NCBI GenBank assembly: GCA_036250225.1
Contig: JAPZLL010000011.1
Coordinates: forward strand, 186,001 to 250,000
Source of the DNA: Cercophora sp. LCS_1
Lineage: Eukaryota > Ascomycota > Sordariomycetes > Sordariales > Lasiosphaeriaceae
DNA: 64,000 nt
Reading direction: 5' to 3'
Below are positions 10,062 to 20,484 of the stretch, piece after piece; within the stretch, counting starts at the first letter, position 1; every line of letters starts with the position of its first letter. The position numbers and the translations under genes are program-made. The notes under the pieces were generated by a model, which was not told the DNA's origin, searched no databases, and saw nothing but the letters and a program-made list of their open reading frames with translations.

Positions 10062-11624
10062 ATGTCTCCCGCAATCGGAGGAGTGCGGGTGGCTCTCCAT
10101 GACCTATCCAGCAAGCCTTTGCCCTATGTCATCATGGCAATCGTCCTCGTTGTTGCGTCATACAGTCTTCAGCTGTCCCGATCCAACATCCCACACCTGA
10201 ACCCCAAGGCACCTTTCGAGCTCACAAATACGCGATCCAAGACCGAGTTCGTGTCGGGCGCCAAAGACATGCTGGAAAGATGGTTCAGCACCAACCCCGA
10301 GAAACCAATCCGGGTGATCGCCGACTATGGCGAAGTGACAGTTCTCCCTCCCTCCATGACCAACGAAATCCGCAACGACGAGCGTCTCAGCTTCTCCAAA
10401 TGGGTCTTTGACGCCTTCCACGCCCGGTACCCCGGTTTTGAGGGCTTTCGCGAGGGAAGTCGCGAGTCCCACATTCTGCAGTCCGTCATCCTGCGAGACC
10501 TGACGAAGCAGCTAAGTAGGTTGTCCCAGACGCCTCCATCAAGCAAAAGGCTCACAGCACCCACAGACAAAGTCACCGAGCCCCTCACCGAGGAAACAAC
10601 CCTCGCCCTCTCCGACTCCTTCACCGAGAACCCCAACTGGCACACCCTCCACCTCCGCAGCGCCATCCTCCCCCTGGTGGCACGCATCTCGTCCCGCGTC
10701 TTCCTCGGCCCCGAAGTCTGCCGCAACCAAGCCTGGCTAGACGTAACCCGGGAATACACAACCGACGTCTCCCGCGCCGCCGAGAAGCTCCGTCTCTGGC
10801 CGTCCATCACCCGTCCCATCGTCCACTGGTTCCTCCCCGAGTGCCAACGCGCCCGCTCCCACGTCGCCGAAGCCCGCCGCGTCATCACGCCCATCCTGGA
10901 AGAGCGCCGACGTGAGAAAGCCGCCGACCCATCCACCGAGCACAACGACGCAATCGAATGGCTGGAACAAACCGCCGACGGTCGCCATTACGATCCCGTG
11001 AACGCTCAGCTCGTGCTCTCCATGGCAGCCATCCACACCACGACCGATCTCGTGTGTCAAGTCCTCATTGATCTCGCTCAAAACCCGGATATCATCGAGC
11101 CGTTGCGGCAGGAGACAAAGAGTGTGCTGGCAACGCACGGCTGGACAAAAGCAGCGCTGTACAACATGAAACTCCTCGACAGCGTGATCAAGGAGTCGCA
11201 ACGTCTCAAACCGATCGGGATCGCTTCTATGCGCCGCGTTGCTATGTCTGACGTTACGTTGTCGGATGGAACGGAAATTCAAAAAGGTTCCTACGTCGCT
11301 GTGTCTGCACATAAAATGTGGGAGGATCAAAAATGGGATGGGTATCGGTTTTACAAGCAGAGGCAGGTACCTGGCAAGGAACATACCGCGCAGCTCGTGA
11401 ACACGGGACCGGAGCATTTGGGGTTTGGACATGGTGCGCATGCTTGTCCTGGACGGTTCTTTGCGGCGAACGAGGTCAAGATCGTGTTGGTGCATGTGCT
11501 GGCTAAGTATGATTGGCGACTTGTTGGGGAGGGGACGCCCAAGGCGAGGTTTTTTGGGTTTGGGATGGTTGCGGACCCGATGGTCAAGGTTGAGGTGAGG
11601 AGACGGGTGGGGGAGGAACTTTAG
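10062..11624 (+). CDS. Cytochrome P450 monooxygenase (about 503 aa after splicing)
   Basis: The reading frame is open from ATG 10062 to 11624, but 10516-10566 (51 bases, GTAGGT..CACCCACAG) is best read as an intron. Removing it gives LTKQLNKVTEPLTEETTLAL, which matches the continuous helix of related fungal P450s. An N-terminal helix (YVIMAIVLVVASYSLQL) anchors it in the ER membrane. The I-helix oxygen-activation motif is AAIHTTTDL, the ExxR motif is KESQRLKP, and the haem loop is FGHGAHACPGRFFA with Cys445 as the predicted thiolate ligand. This pattern resembles the ent-kaurene-oxidase-like or terpenoid-tailoring group, but no terpene cyclase or PKS lies nearby. The stretch MWEDQKWDGYRFYKQR looks several residues shorter than usual between MW and the KWDGYRF motif. 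Substrate is unknown. Confidence 0.88.
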   Translation: MSPAIGGVRVALHDLSSKPLPYVIMAIVLVVASYSLQLSRSNIPHLNPKAPFELTNTRSKTEFVSGAKDMLERWFSTNPEKPIRVIADYGEVTVLPPSMTNEIRNDERLSFSKWVFDAFHARYPGFEGFREGSRESHILQSVILRDLTKQLSRLSQTPPSSKRLTAPTDKVTEPLTEETTLALSDSFTENPNWHTLHLRSAILPLVARISSRVFLGPEVCRNQAWLDVTREYTTDVSRAAEKLRLWPSITRPIVHWFLPECQRARSHVAEARRVITPILEERRREKAADPSTEHNDAIEWLEQTADGRHYDPVNAQLVLSMAAIHTTTDLVCQVLIDLAQNPDIIEPLRQETKSVLATHGWTKAALYNMKLLDSVIKESQRLKPIGIASMRRVAMSDVTLSDGTEIQKGSYVAVSAHKMWEDQKWDGYRFYKQRQVPGKEHTAQLVNTGPEHLGFGHGAHACPGRFFAANEVKIVLVHVLAKYDWRLVGEGTPKARFFGFGMVADPMVKVEVRRRVGEEL

Positions 11625-11640
11625 TTGGTTCAGTGCGTAG

Positions 11641-11668
<28 letters not shown>
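11641..11668 (+). repeat. T28 homopolymer
   Basis: Twenty-eight consecutive T residues begin 17 bases after the P450 stop codon, in its 3' untranslated region. The length is probably variable between isolates. Confidence 0.95.
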
Positions 11669-11671
<3 letters not shown>

Positions 11672-11721
11672 TTGCTTCAGGTATGTACATGTCCATGCTG
11701 GGCTTGTGTTCTGCAGAAGTA

Positions 11722-11749
11722 GATTGATTGATTGATTGATTGATTGATT
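11722..11749 (+). repeat. (GATT)7 microsatellite
   Basis: Seven perfect GATT tetramers lie between the T28 tract and the 3' end of the next gene. Confidence 0.95.
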
Positions 11750-11775
11750 CGCGTGTCCGACAAGGTAATTCATAG

Positions 11776-12483
11776 TTAGAAACTATACCCGCTGCCCCCC
11801 ACCCCTTCTCCAGGAGGCCATCCATCATCATCATTGTCACTGGTCATATTCTCCCGCAGCTCCTTATGCCATGCTCTCCACGTGGGATCCTCGAGTAGCT
11901 TTGACCAGCTCAACACCCTGTCACAGAGAATCTCATGGTCCGGAAGATTTGCTGCCGACGATTTAACGCTCATGTCGCGGATCCTGGTCGATCTGATGGG
12001 GTACTCTGTTTCCTCTGGCGCAAAGACAAGCCGCAGATAGCCCCGGATCAAAGTCTCCCGTGAACTGATGGCCGTTTGGTTCCGTTGTCGGCCGGCTCGC
12101 TGGCCCGGAAGGGCTGTCCAAGCCGCTTTCTGACGGACCCACGGTTTCAAGGGATCAGCGTTGCCGAATACTGATTTGTTCTTGTAGACCAAGATGTTGT
12201 CCAAGTATCCCTCGAGACCTGGCGACTTGCTGTTGAGCGTTGGGCAGGATTTTTGGTCTCTTCGAGACCAATACCGGATTCTGAAGCCGAGGGAGCTTGC
12301 GGTCTCTTTGATATGACCCAGCGTGTTGTTGCGTTCCTTGGCGTTTTCGTCGACGACCACGGCCCATGGTGGAAACCTGGGATCTGACGTCCATAGATGC
12401 GACCTGGCTGCGATGGGGAGAACCAAGGCGTTGTCATCGTGTGGGAACTTGTGGGTTCGAAGAAAGTCGTCGCTTGAGGGCAT
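11776..12483 (-). CDS. Orphan hypothetical protein, possibly 5'-truncated
   Basis: The frame is open from about 12708 down to the stop at 11776, but the only in-frame ATG that leaves a good-sized protein is at 12483 (MPSSDDFLRTHKFPHDDNA, 235 aa). Upstream of that ATG the frame still looks coding (CPNVQHVCFQPHVGHLNFLQ), so the real start may be in a lost or unseen exon. The next gene begins at 12774, leaving little room for it. The core has a conserved-looking stretch, DPRFPPWAVVVDENAKERN followed by GFRIRYWSR, and an acidic C-terminus. I do not recognise the family. It could be an intact small gene or a fragment left by rearrangement beside the decayed receptor gene. Confidence 0.45.
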   Translation of the reverse strand: MPSSDDFLRTHKFPHDDNALVLPIAARSHLWTSDPRFPPWAVVVDENAKERNNTLGHIKETASSLGFRIRYWSRRDQKSCPTLNSKSPGLEGYLDNILVYKNKSVFGNADPLKPWVRQKAAWTALPGQRAGRQRNQTAISSRETLIRGYLRLVFAPEETEYPIRSTRIRDMSVKSSAANLPDHEILCDRVLSWSKLLEDPTWRAWHKELRENMTSDNDDDGWPPGEGVGGSGYSF

Positions 12484-12773
12484 GATGGGGGCGCAGGCAA
12501 AGCTGGCATCTTGGCCGGCGTTTGCGAAAGCATGCTGCAAGAAGTTCAGATGGCCGACGTGGGGCTGGAAGCAGACATGTTGGACATTTGGGCATCCGGC
12601 ATTAAGGGCCTGGCAGGGCCGATTGGTGCTTGGGAAACCCTTGTGCAACAATCGTTTTTTTATTAAGGCCCAGCCCAGATTTCTCTTCAGGGGCAGAGGT
12701 CCCAACACAACACAACACTTTGACTCACGTAGATCCTCTCCATATCCAGGCCGCCTTTCGTCTCTTTCCCAAG

Positions 12774-15547
12774 ATGGAAGTTACCGGCAGTGCGACAGCC
12801 ATTGTGACTGTCCTGACGACCACAGCCAAGTTCATGGTATTGCTGGGCGATGTTCGGGCATCAGGAGATGAGTTCCGGCAGGCGCAAACCAAGGTCGACC
12901 ATTTGTTGGGTATCATCAACACACATTTCGACGTCAATGCGCTGTGGGTGTTGGGTTCATGCCCTTGTTTTATTTTTATTGTTTTTTCTTGCTCTGGCAC
13001 TGACAAGAGCCTGTAGCAACGCTATGGCCCAGCGGCAACTGCAATCGGCCATAGAACATGACCAGCAGACGCTGATGCAAGCCCTGAGCTGGGTGTCGAA
13101 TGCCGGCTCGCCCGTCCAGCAAGCCCGCTTCAAGTCGCTGATCCACAAGGACACCGGACAGTGGTTCATCAACGACCCCCGGTTCAAAGACTGGCTGCAA
13201 AACCCAGGGACAACGCTCCTTTGTCCAGGAATTCCCGGGGCCGGCAAGACAGTCATGGTCGCAGGCGTGGTGGATCATGTCCAGTCCGTACTTGTCAACC
13301 TGGGCGACAAGGCCAACCTGGCATATGTCTACTGCGACTACAAGACGGAAGACACGCTGAAGGAACTCCTCGGGGACATGATTAAACAGCTCGTTCAGCA
13401 CGACAGGAGCCTTGCGTTCCCGTTGCTGGACTTGCACGACCGCTTCGTCCAGCACAAGATCCTTCCGACAGCTGAAGATATGTACATCACGTTGGAGTTG
13501 ATCTTGCTGCAGCAGTCTGCCGCCCACGTCATCGTCGATGCAACCGACAAGGTTCCGCAAGAGCAGGGTGTGCGTCGCCGGTTCGCTGACATGCTTGCCC
13601 GGCTCAAGACCAAGGTGGTCTCGTTGCGGCTGATGGTAACATCCCGACCGTTGCCCGGGATCACAGACGTGTTCAAAGGCGTGCCGACCCTCGAAATCAG
13701 AGCCACAGACGACGACGTGGGGCGGTACATGGACAGCAAGTTTGAACATTTTAGAGTATCTCTGGACCCTTCTGGTCGCGAAGAGACCCAGCCTGTGTGC
13801 TTAAGACGTCCAAGAACATGTGGGTTCCCCGAACAAGACAAGCAGCCAGGTTCTAACTAGATACTTTGTTCTTCCTTAGCTTCCTCCTAGCCCGGCTTCT
13901 CACTGAGCACTTCGCAAGCCTCCAAATGAAACGGCAGATCAACTCCCTCATCGATGACCTGACCACCGGCCTTGGGACTCTGACTCGCTACGCTGACCTC
14001 TACACTAAATTCTACTGGGGAACGCTGGAACGTATCGAAGCCTAGCCGCGCTAAGAGAGGGATCTCGCCATGCGCATCATCATGTGGATCACCAACTCGA
14101 TTCGACCTCTGCACGCCAACGAGCTGTGCTGTGCTCTGTCCATTGGGCCCGACGACACCTGCTTTGACGAGGATAACCGGCACTCGCTGGAGCCCATCCT
14201 TTCGGTCTGCGCCGGGCTGGTCGTCGACAACAAGGAAAGGGATCTCGTCCACTTGGTGCACCACACAGCCCACGAATTCTTCAACGAATTCCACAAGGAC
14301 AAACGGGAAGAGATGCAGCAATCGCTGGCACTCACCTACCTGACCTACCTCTGCTTCGACGAGCACCCAGCCAGGCACCCGCACCCGAGACCGCCACGGA
14401 GCCAAACGAAAATGAAGAGGCCAACAGCGAGTTAGACAGCGACGCAGGGTCCCCTTTGAAATGGTGCCAGGCTGCGTCGTCCACCGGGAAAGGTGGCACG
14501 CCTTCCTCGGCTCAGGATGCGGTCTCCTCACCACCAAGGACAGCAGCCAACACTCATCCCAAGTCGTCTCCGTCGACCTACCAAACCAACCATCATCCGC
14601 AGAAGCAGCAAAAAGACTAAAGCGCTCTTGTCTAACCTCGTACGCCGCCAACGCGTGGGTGAACCACGTCCGCAACAGCAGCGCCAGCCAACAAGCCCTC
14701 CTCCAACCGGCGTGCCTCCGCCTCCTCAAAAACCACCCTCTGGCTGCCCACGCCTTCCACGCCGCAACCTCGCTCCACCAACCGTGGATCTTCCTAAAAC
14801 TGTCCCCATCCCCCACCACGTCCAAAACAACAGGCCTCCACCTCGCCGCCGCCCATGGTCTCGCCGCCCTCTGTGCAGCTCTCCTCCGCACTATCGACAA
14901 ACACCCACCATCCACGCCGACGCCCGCGACGACGCCCCGTCGAACAGCACTCATTTGGGCCTCCCACGGCGGCCATCTCTCCACCGTGCAACTCTCCTCT
15001 CGCGCGCCGACGTCGACGCCACCAAAACCTGTCTTCGCCGCGAAACGGCCCTTCACTACGCCGCGCGCCGCGGCCTTGTATCCGTCGCGCAGCTCCTCAT
15101 CCAGTCATCTCCGAAAACGGCGTCCGCCCGCAACATGTTCGAAGAACCACCCATCGTCTGCGCAGCTCTAAAGGGGCATATGGACATGGTCCGCTTGCTG
15201 TATCCCCACGACGCGCGCGGGTTGCACACGCGGGTGCTCCTCGGGCCCTTCCCGACCCACCTCGCCGCGCAGCGGTGCTCGGCCGCCACAGTGCGGTGCT
15301 CGGCGGAGTTTAGGGTGGATTAGGAGGTGCATAATCCTAAGCACTCTAGCGCGTTGCAAAGGCAGCGCATTTGGCCGCCGCGAGCTGGAAGAGGATGGTG
15401 GTTTTGAGGATGGCGGTCGAGAAGGCGCCGGCTGTGCTGGGGCTTTTGGATGAGAGTGGACGGAGGCCGGTTGAGGTTGCGGTTGCGGAGGGCAATACGA
15501 GGGCGATTTTGTATCTTAGTTCGAAGGTGGAGGTTAAGGTGTTTTGA
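12774..15547 (+). pseudogene. Decayed NACHT-ankyrin STAND receptor gene
   Basis: The start MEVTGSATAIVTVLTTTAKF is a fungal STAND N-terminal helical domain. An intron at about 12946-13017 joins it to the NACHT region, with Walker A GIPGAGKT and the family stretch GTTLLCPGIPGAGKTVMV. After about 13,750 the gene falls apart. A frameshift precedes the block VLKTSKN, which splices to FLLARLLTEHFASLQ. Two in-frame stops follow at 14043-14045 (TAG) and 14052-14054 (TAA), within ERIEA-x-PR-x-ERDLAMRIIMW, where Gln is expected at each. The winged-helix region (WITNSIRPLHANELCCALSIG) comes next. Ankyrin-type repeats (TGLHLAAAHGLAALCAALL, TALHYAARRGLVSVAQLLI) lie in different frames up to 15547, with shifts near 14,370, 14,600, 14,990 and 15,300. 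Both stops equal C-to-T at CpA. Such receptors sense non-self and trigger cell death; this copy is very probably inactive. It ends 27 bases from the convergent NB-ARC gene. Confidence 0.85.
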
Positions 15548-15574
15548 TGTTGATGTGCTTGTGGCGGGTTTGGT

Positions 15575-18170
15575 TCATCCACCTATGTGAGGGACGTAGT
15601 CTCCTGCCCTTAGCTTTCTGAGTATGGTAAGGACCCACGGCGCTTCAGGACGAGTGTCAAGATGACGCAAGGCGTCCAACTCAACCATCTTCATCAACAA
15701 TAACAACTCCGTCGGAGAGCCTTGAATACTGCCAGCCAGGTTGGTAAACACCATAAAGGCAGGGTGAATGAAGATGGTGTCGAAATGCACCTGGGCCGTC
15801 GCCAGAGCCTCCCGCCACGCCCGTACAGCCAGATCTTGTCTGCCCATACCCCCAATGTAGAGATCCATGTAGTTCTGCGCTTTTATCGCCCACGGAATGC
15901 TCCCGAGCTCCCGAAATTCGTCTCGAAGTGAATCAAAGTGCCATGGTGGCCCACCGACGGTGGCATCAGGAGGGCGAAAGTATTCCAGCATCGCTGCGAC
16001 AATCCGCCTATCCTCCTCTCCGCCAGACGGACCGCGTGCCTGTTGCACAGCCAAAAGCAAGCGAGTTTTCTGCAATAGGTTGTGGCTCTCGAGAAGCTTC
16101 CTAGAGCTTTTCAGAAGCCCCAAGATGTTCCCGAGCGCATAAGCAAACCTCATCAACTCCCACGCCCTCTTCGGTTCGCCGTGGAGCAAGGATGTAACAA
16201 CTTCCAGATCTTGGCCAGACAGTCGGTCAAATCGCACGAGAAAGTCCAGTGGGTCAAAGTTGTCTAGTCTGGGGAGAAGTTGGACCGCATGGAGAGCCAA
16301 CTGTTGCTGGTCCTCTGCCCACAGCCTGGTCAGAACAAGAGGCGCCGAGAAGGATACCGCTGAGACCGCTAGACGCAAAAGTTCTGGGTCACGATCGCAT
16401 GCTGCGTAGAGGCACAACCAGTCGTGTACCACACGATGCATCGAATAGGAGCCCTCGGTCGTATTATTGTCGATCAGAGAGAGGTCGAGAAGAATCCGCA
16501 CAACCCCGAGGAACCGCAGCTTGGAGGCGAACGTGTTCCTGAACCACATCGGAATCGAGTTGCTGACCAGTCCGCGGCGGAGCGTGTCGAACGATAGATC
16601 CGAGGGATGGAAATACGCAAAGAGTTGTAAGAGACGGTATGCTGCGAAATGGTTGCTTTTAGACCCGTGCTTGGACACCTTGTCCTGAAGAATCTTTAGC
16701 GAGATATTCCAGGTTGTGCGGATGCTACCTTTGTCGGCATCTTGCAAACTGGACTCCGCAGACAGCGAGTCTATGATCTCTCTCCTCTCAGAACCATACG
16801 TCTGAAGATAGGACTCGGGGCTGACATTCAGGGTTCTGATGAAACGACCTGCCTGCGCAATAGCCAGGGGTAAGCCGTCGAGCGTGCTAAGTAGCGCTGG
16901 TGTTGACTTTCTCCCGCTCGACCTGGCCATCCCCCCTGCACAGTGTTGAAGCAAAGCGCTGGCCTCCTCGTTGGTCATGCGGCCAACCTTGACACATTGG
17001 CCGAGATGCGAAAAGGTCGCCAAGCGAGATGTGATGAGAACCGACCCGTGGTCTCGATGTGGAAGGAATGGTGTGATGTCATATCCTCCTTCGTCGCTGG
17101 GTTCCTTGTCCAGATTATCCACAATCAGCAGCCATGTGCTGTTGGATGGGTGAGAGAGCCATTGGATTACCTCGTCCGTCATCTGCTTGATGGACAGGCC
17201 CCCGCTTTCGGTTGGATTCATGCTGGCTTCTTGCTTTCCGCGTCCTGTGATCCGTCTATGCATCATAGCGAAGCCTTTTGAAAGCGAGTCCATGCTGGAG
17301 CCGTCCAAGAAAAAGATGCATGAGAATATTTCCTGGTGGTCTCTGGCAAACCTGATCGCCAATTGCGTTTTGCCGATGCCACCAAGCCCATGGAGGATAC
17401 AGACCCTCCGTCTAGGCGGTGACCCGGGCATTAGATTGTTCCGCAGGGCCTCTATGTAGTCGGGGCGAGTGACAAAGTGGTCGATCATGTGAAGATTTTC
17501 GCAGTAGAAACCCAGGCGGAAGGAGTCCAAATCTATATTCACCTTGTCGTTAGCACCAGAGAGTTTGGTAACAAAGTGAGCTTGCCTTTGGAAGTAGAGC
17601 TCGAACCGGACTGTGCGGTCAACATGGAGGTTACATTGTCGACCGACGTTTGCAGCGTTACCAAGTCGGTGAGTGACGTCTACTTGCTGAGTCCTAATTG
17701 CAGTGACAACCATGGCGTCAGCGTCCTCCCCACACCCTTCCCGACGATTCGACTTACGCTGTGAATGTGTTGACGACAAAGTTGACAGCTCCGACCGCAC
17801 GAGACAGCTCCTGCTGGCGATCTCGTATCCCGTCAAGGCCGAATGCGTAAAGGAGTCGACCCTGGAGATTCTTCTTTTCAAGTCGACGAACGTCGGCGTA
17901 TAAACGCTCAACAATTCGGATCAGATTCCCAACAGATTGGTTCCATTGCTGTACTGTGATTTGGTTGAGGATGCGCGTGTCTTTCTCGAGTGAACCCAAG
18001 GTGTTGATGCGAGCGGCGCAATCAAGCAAGGAGTCGAGCTCAGCCGCAAGCCCGCTGAGCTCCTTTGATGCGTTTTGGAAGCGACTGATGGTTTCCCGGA
18101 TTTCTCTTGCAGCCTGGATGATGGCTACCGGGAGAGTGACGAGTGCGACGGAGAGCCCCGCGGCTTCCAT
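15575..18170 (-). CDS. NB-ARC STAND receptor (843 aa), intact
   Basis: Exons are 18170-17758 and 17693-15575; the 64-base intron (GTAAGT..AATTAG) restores the frame. Residues 1-130 (MEAAGLSVALVTLPVAIIQA..) form the helical fungal STAND N-terminal domain. The nucleotide-binding domain follows, with Walker A HGLGGIGKTQLA (Lys246), Walker B WLLIVDNLD, GSVLITSR and GLPLAIAQAG motifs. The helical part after it includes MHRVVHDWL, equivalent to the MHD element. The last 300 residues are helical but show no clear TPR, ankyrin or WD repeats, so the sensor region may be divergent or short. Plant-like NB-ARC receptors in fungi act in allorecognition or defence. No stop or shift was seen, in contrast with the neighbouring NACHT-ankyrin relic that it faces tail to tail. 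Confidence 0.88.
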
Positions 18171-18683
18171 TTTCGGTGAGAGGAGCACGTGTTTTGGGGA
18201 GGCTTGAGCTGTCCTACGGTGGAGAGTCCAGCGGGTGAGGAGCAAGGCGCGCAGGACAGAGCATCCGCAACCCTCTTCTTCGACCCGGGGTAGAGTCCTT
18301 TGCGTCGCGTTTCGTTGTGAATGCAGGAAAAGGCGATGGGCTTATCAGGCCTTCCACGTGTGGGTTGCTGGGGCCGTGCAGGGAAGCTGCAAGTCCAATG
18401 CAGCCTGCTTGGTAGGCACGACGGCGGCACCCCGTGCCAAATCACGAGGGCTTCTCCTGCAAACATGCAAAGAAGATATCACGTGCCCCTGACGCGACGA
18501 TTTGTTGTTGCTGCGACAGAGGCGGTTCACACTGAGGGCCAGAGTTCTCTTACAAATCCACGTTGGGATGTGGCTGCACGTCATCGCATTTCCTCCTTTC
18601 TCCATTTCTTTTCTTGCACCATTCTTTGTACAATACGGCAACCAGGCAGGAAGAAATATAACGACGTAAGACCGACTCTAATT
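18171..18683. other. Intergenic region between NB-ARC and DUF6594 genes
   Basis: The 513 bases lie upstream of the NB-ARC start codon and downstream of the second DUF6594 gene, both on the minus strand. No further gene, RNA or repeat was recognised. Confidence 0.4.
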
Positions 18684-19733
18684 TCAACCCGTCACAGAAC
18701 CATCAGTCGTGGCCGGGCCATCGGTGCTGATGAACACAACCAAGACGGCAGCGAATCTGGAGTCCAGTCAGCACAATCAACAACATACACTAAAAAGACA
18801 TACGTAGAAGTGGCACCAAAAATCTCGTGTGTCTTGGCAGGAGTCATCAACGCCATGCACAGAGAAAACGCGACAGACAACCCAAACACAATCCCGAGTC
18901 GTGCTATTTCGTCCACAACGAAGTGAAGAATAAAGATGGAGCCAATGGGCAATGCGCAGGCAAGTACTACGGTAACGAGTCGAGTGAGTTTGCCGATCGC
19001 CCCGGGATCGTAGCTAGTGGTGCCCTCGAGATGTGGAGAGTTGTTGGATTTCTATTTTGTGATCAGCAATTCCTTGATGCCTCCAACGAAATGTAAGAGT
19101 TGACTCAACGTGAAACCAACTGCCGATGTGGCGGTGGTAAATGTCCACCACGTGGTACTGCACCCACGATGTGAGGGAGTCAACCGTAGTGTCGTCGAGT
19201 GAAACCATATCCCGTGGGTCGGCCGTCTCGAAGCAGTCCTGGACCAACTTGTCGAGGTAGATCTTGCCCAAGGTTGGTCGTCGCATGTACTCGAACGTGT
19301 CTGTGAGAGTGTGTCGATGCGGCTGGTTCATCTTCAGGACTCTTTCATAACGGAACAGGGATTCGTCTGAGATGAGTTTCAGCAGGCATGTTAAATAACA
19401 ATCTCATGAAGAGCCCTCACAGTATTTGTCGAGGGCACCCCGTAGTTCCAGGATCTTTTGCAGTTGTTTCTCATCTTTGGCTTCTCGCAGTTTCTCCCAA
19501 TCTCGGTGGTAGCTATCTCGCGAAGGCTCGCCTCCCCTGTCGACTCTTCGTATCTCACCCAGCTCCTTGGCGAGGTAGAGAATCTCGGCCTGTTGGTAGA
19601 GTAAATTCTCGGCGTACAGGTCTTTGAAGCCCTGAAATGCTGCAAACTCGGGAAACTCGCTAATGTATTTCCCGAGTTTTTCGTACCCATTGATCTCTTT
19701 GAGACGCGGATCGGGCAGGGCAGGAGCTGTCAT
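18684..19733 (-). CDS. DUF6594-family membrane protein, copy 2 (296 aa)
   Basis: Four exons are inferred: 19733-19421, 19366-19110, 19051-18804 and 18756-18684, with introns of 54, 58 and 47 bases that each restore the frame. The N-terminus (GYEKLGKYISEFPEFAAFQG) and helix (GFKDLYAENLLYQQAEILYL) match the family. The C-terminus has two transmembrane segments (LVTVVLACALPIGSIFILHF and LGIVFGLSVAFSLCMALM). It then has the family motif TPAKTHEIFGATSTFAAVLVV, assembled across the last intron. The unusual conservation of that join is the best evidence for the exon model. It shares architecture but little close sequence with the copy at 8330-9388, so the two are not a recent duplication. Its function is unknown; it sits next to the NB-ARC receptor. 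Confidence 0.87.
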
Positions 19734-20484
19734 GGTTGAGGGCAGCGGAAAATCCCCCAATAATTAGGGTCGGCCCCTACCTTGATCTTATCACCCCTTC
19801 AACGCACTGGCTGGTCAAATGAACCTGACCCAGGTAAAGAGGAGGTGCGTCGGAAAGTCGGTGTGATGGCGATTCGCAACGACTCCAATCGCGATTTCTC
19901 TTAGTGTCTCGTTGGACTTCCCTGATCCATGCATGCGCGCCCCATTCGCCAAAAACGTGCGCGACCTGGCTCATGCATGAAAGCCCAATCACCCACCTTA
20001 ATTCGTTGCCTTGTGGCATGTTCAGTGAGTGGCTGCCAGTTGTCGCACCGGGCACATCGGTTGGGTATCAATCGCCCACATCTTGGGCCTGGAAGACAGA
20101 GTCACTGCATTCAGCTTCCATCACCTGTGACATTGCAGTGCCAATCTATTGGGCCCAGTTCACGTTTTTGCCAAGCCTAGAGGCTCTGCCCGAAGTCCTG
20201 CCACTAGAGCTGCATGAACAAACACAACGAGGTGTATAATTGGCCCATCCAGGGGCCTCCGGCGAGAGCCAGAGGCAGTGTTCGCATGGACGTGTCAATG
20301 GTTGAGAACGCCTTGGGTTCGCGAGCATGAGGCTCTACCAGAACCTTTGCTACTATATAGCCAAGAGAGTGGGATTGATGTGTGGAAATGATAGCTCATC
20401 TATCTTCACCTAGCAGAACCAAAAAAAGACTCGACTTCTTCTCCCCACTGCGAAGCGTCGTCAACGAGGAACAAGAACCTCCCA
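19734..20484. other. Intergenic region between divergent genes
   Basis: The 751 bases separate the DUF6594 gene and the CaaX-ended protein. A TATATAG-like sequence lies at about 20353-20360, roughly 130 bases before the ATG at 20485, and could serve the plus-strand gene. Nothing else was recognised. Confidence 0.4.

Noticed and set aside
13887..15056. Minus-strand frame of 389 residues opposite the ankyrin relic
   Set aside because: No domain and unusual composition; it reflects the high G+C of the decayed repeat region.
17694..17706. AATTGCAGTGAC near 17.7 kb as another copy of the core repeat
   Set aside because: It lacks the leading AA, and it overlaps an intron acceptor of the NB-ARC gene; similar 9-base matches at about 20,130 and 52,927 show that this level of match occurs by chance.
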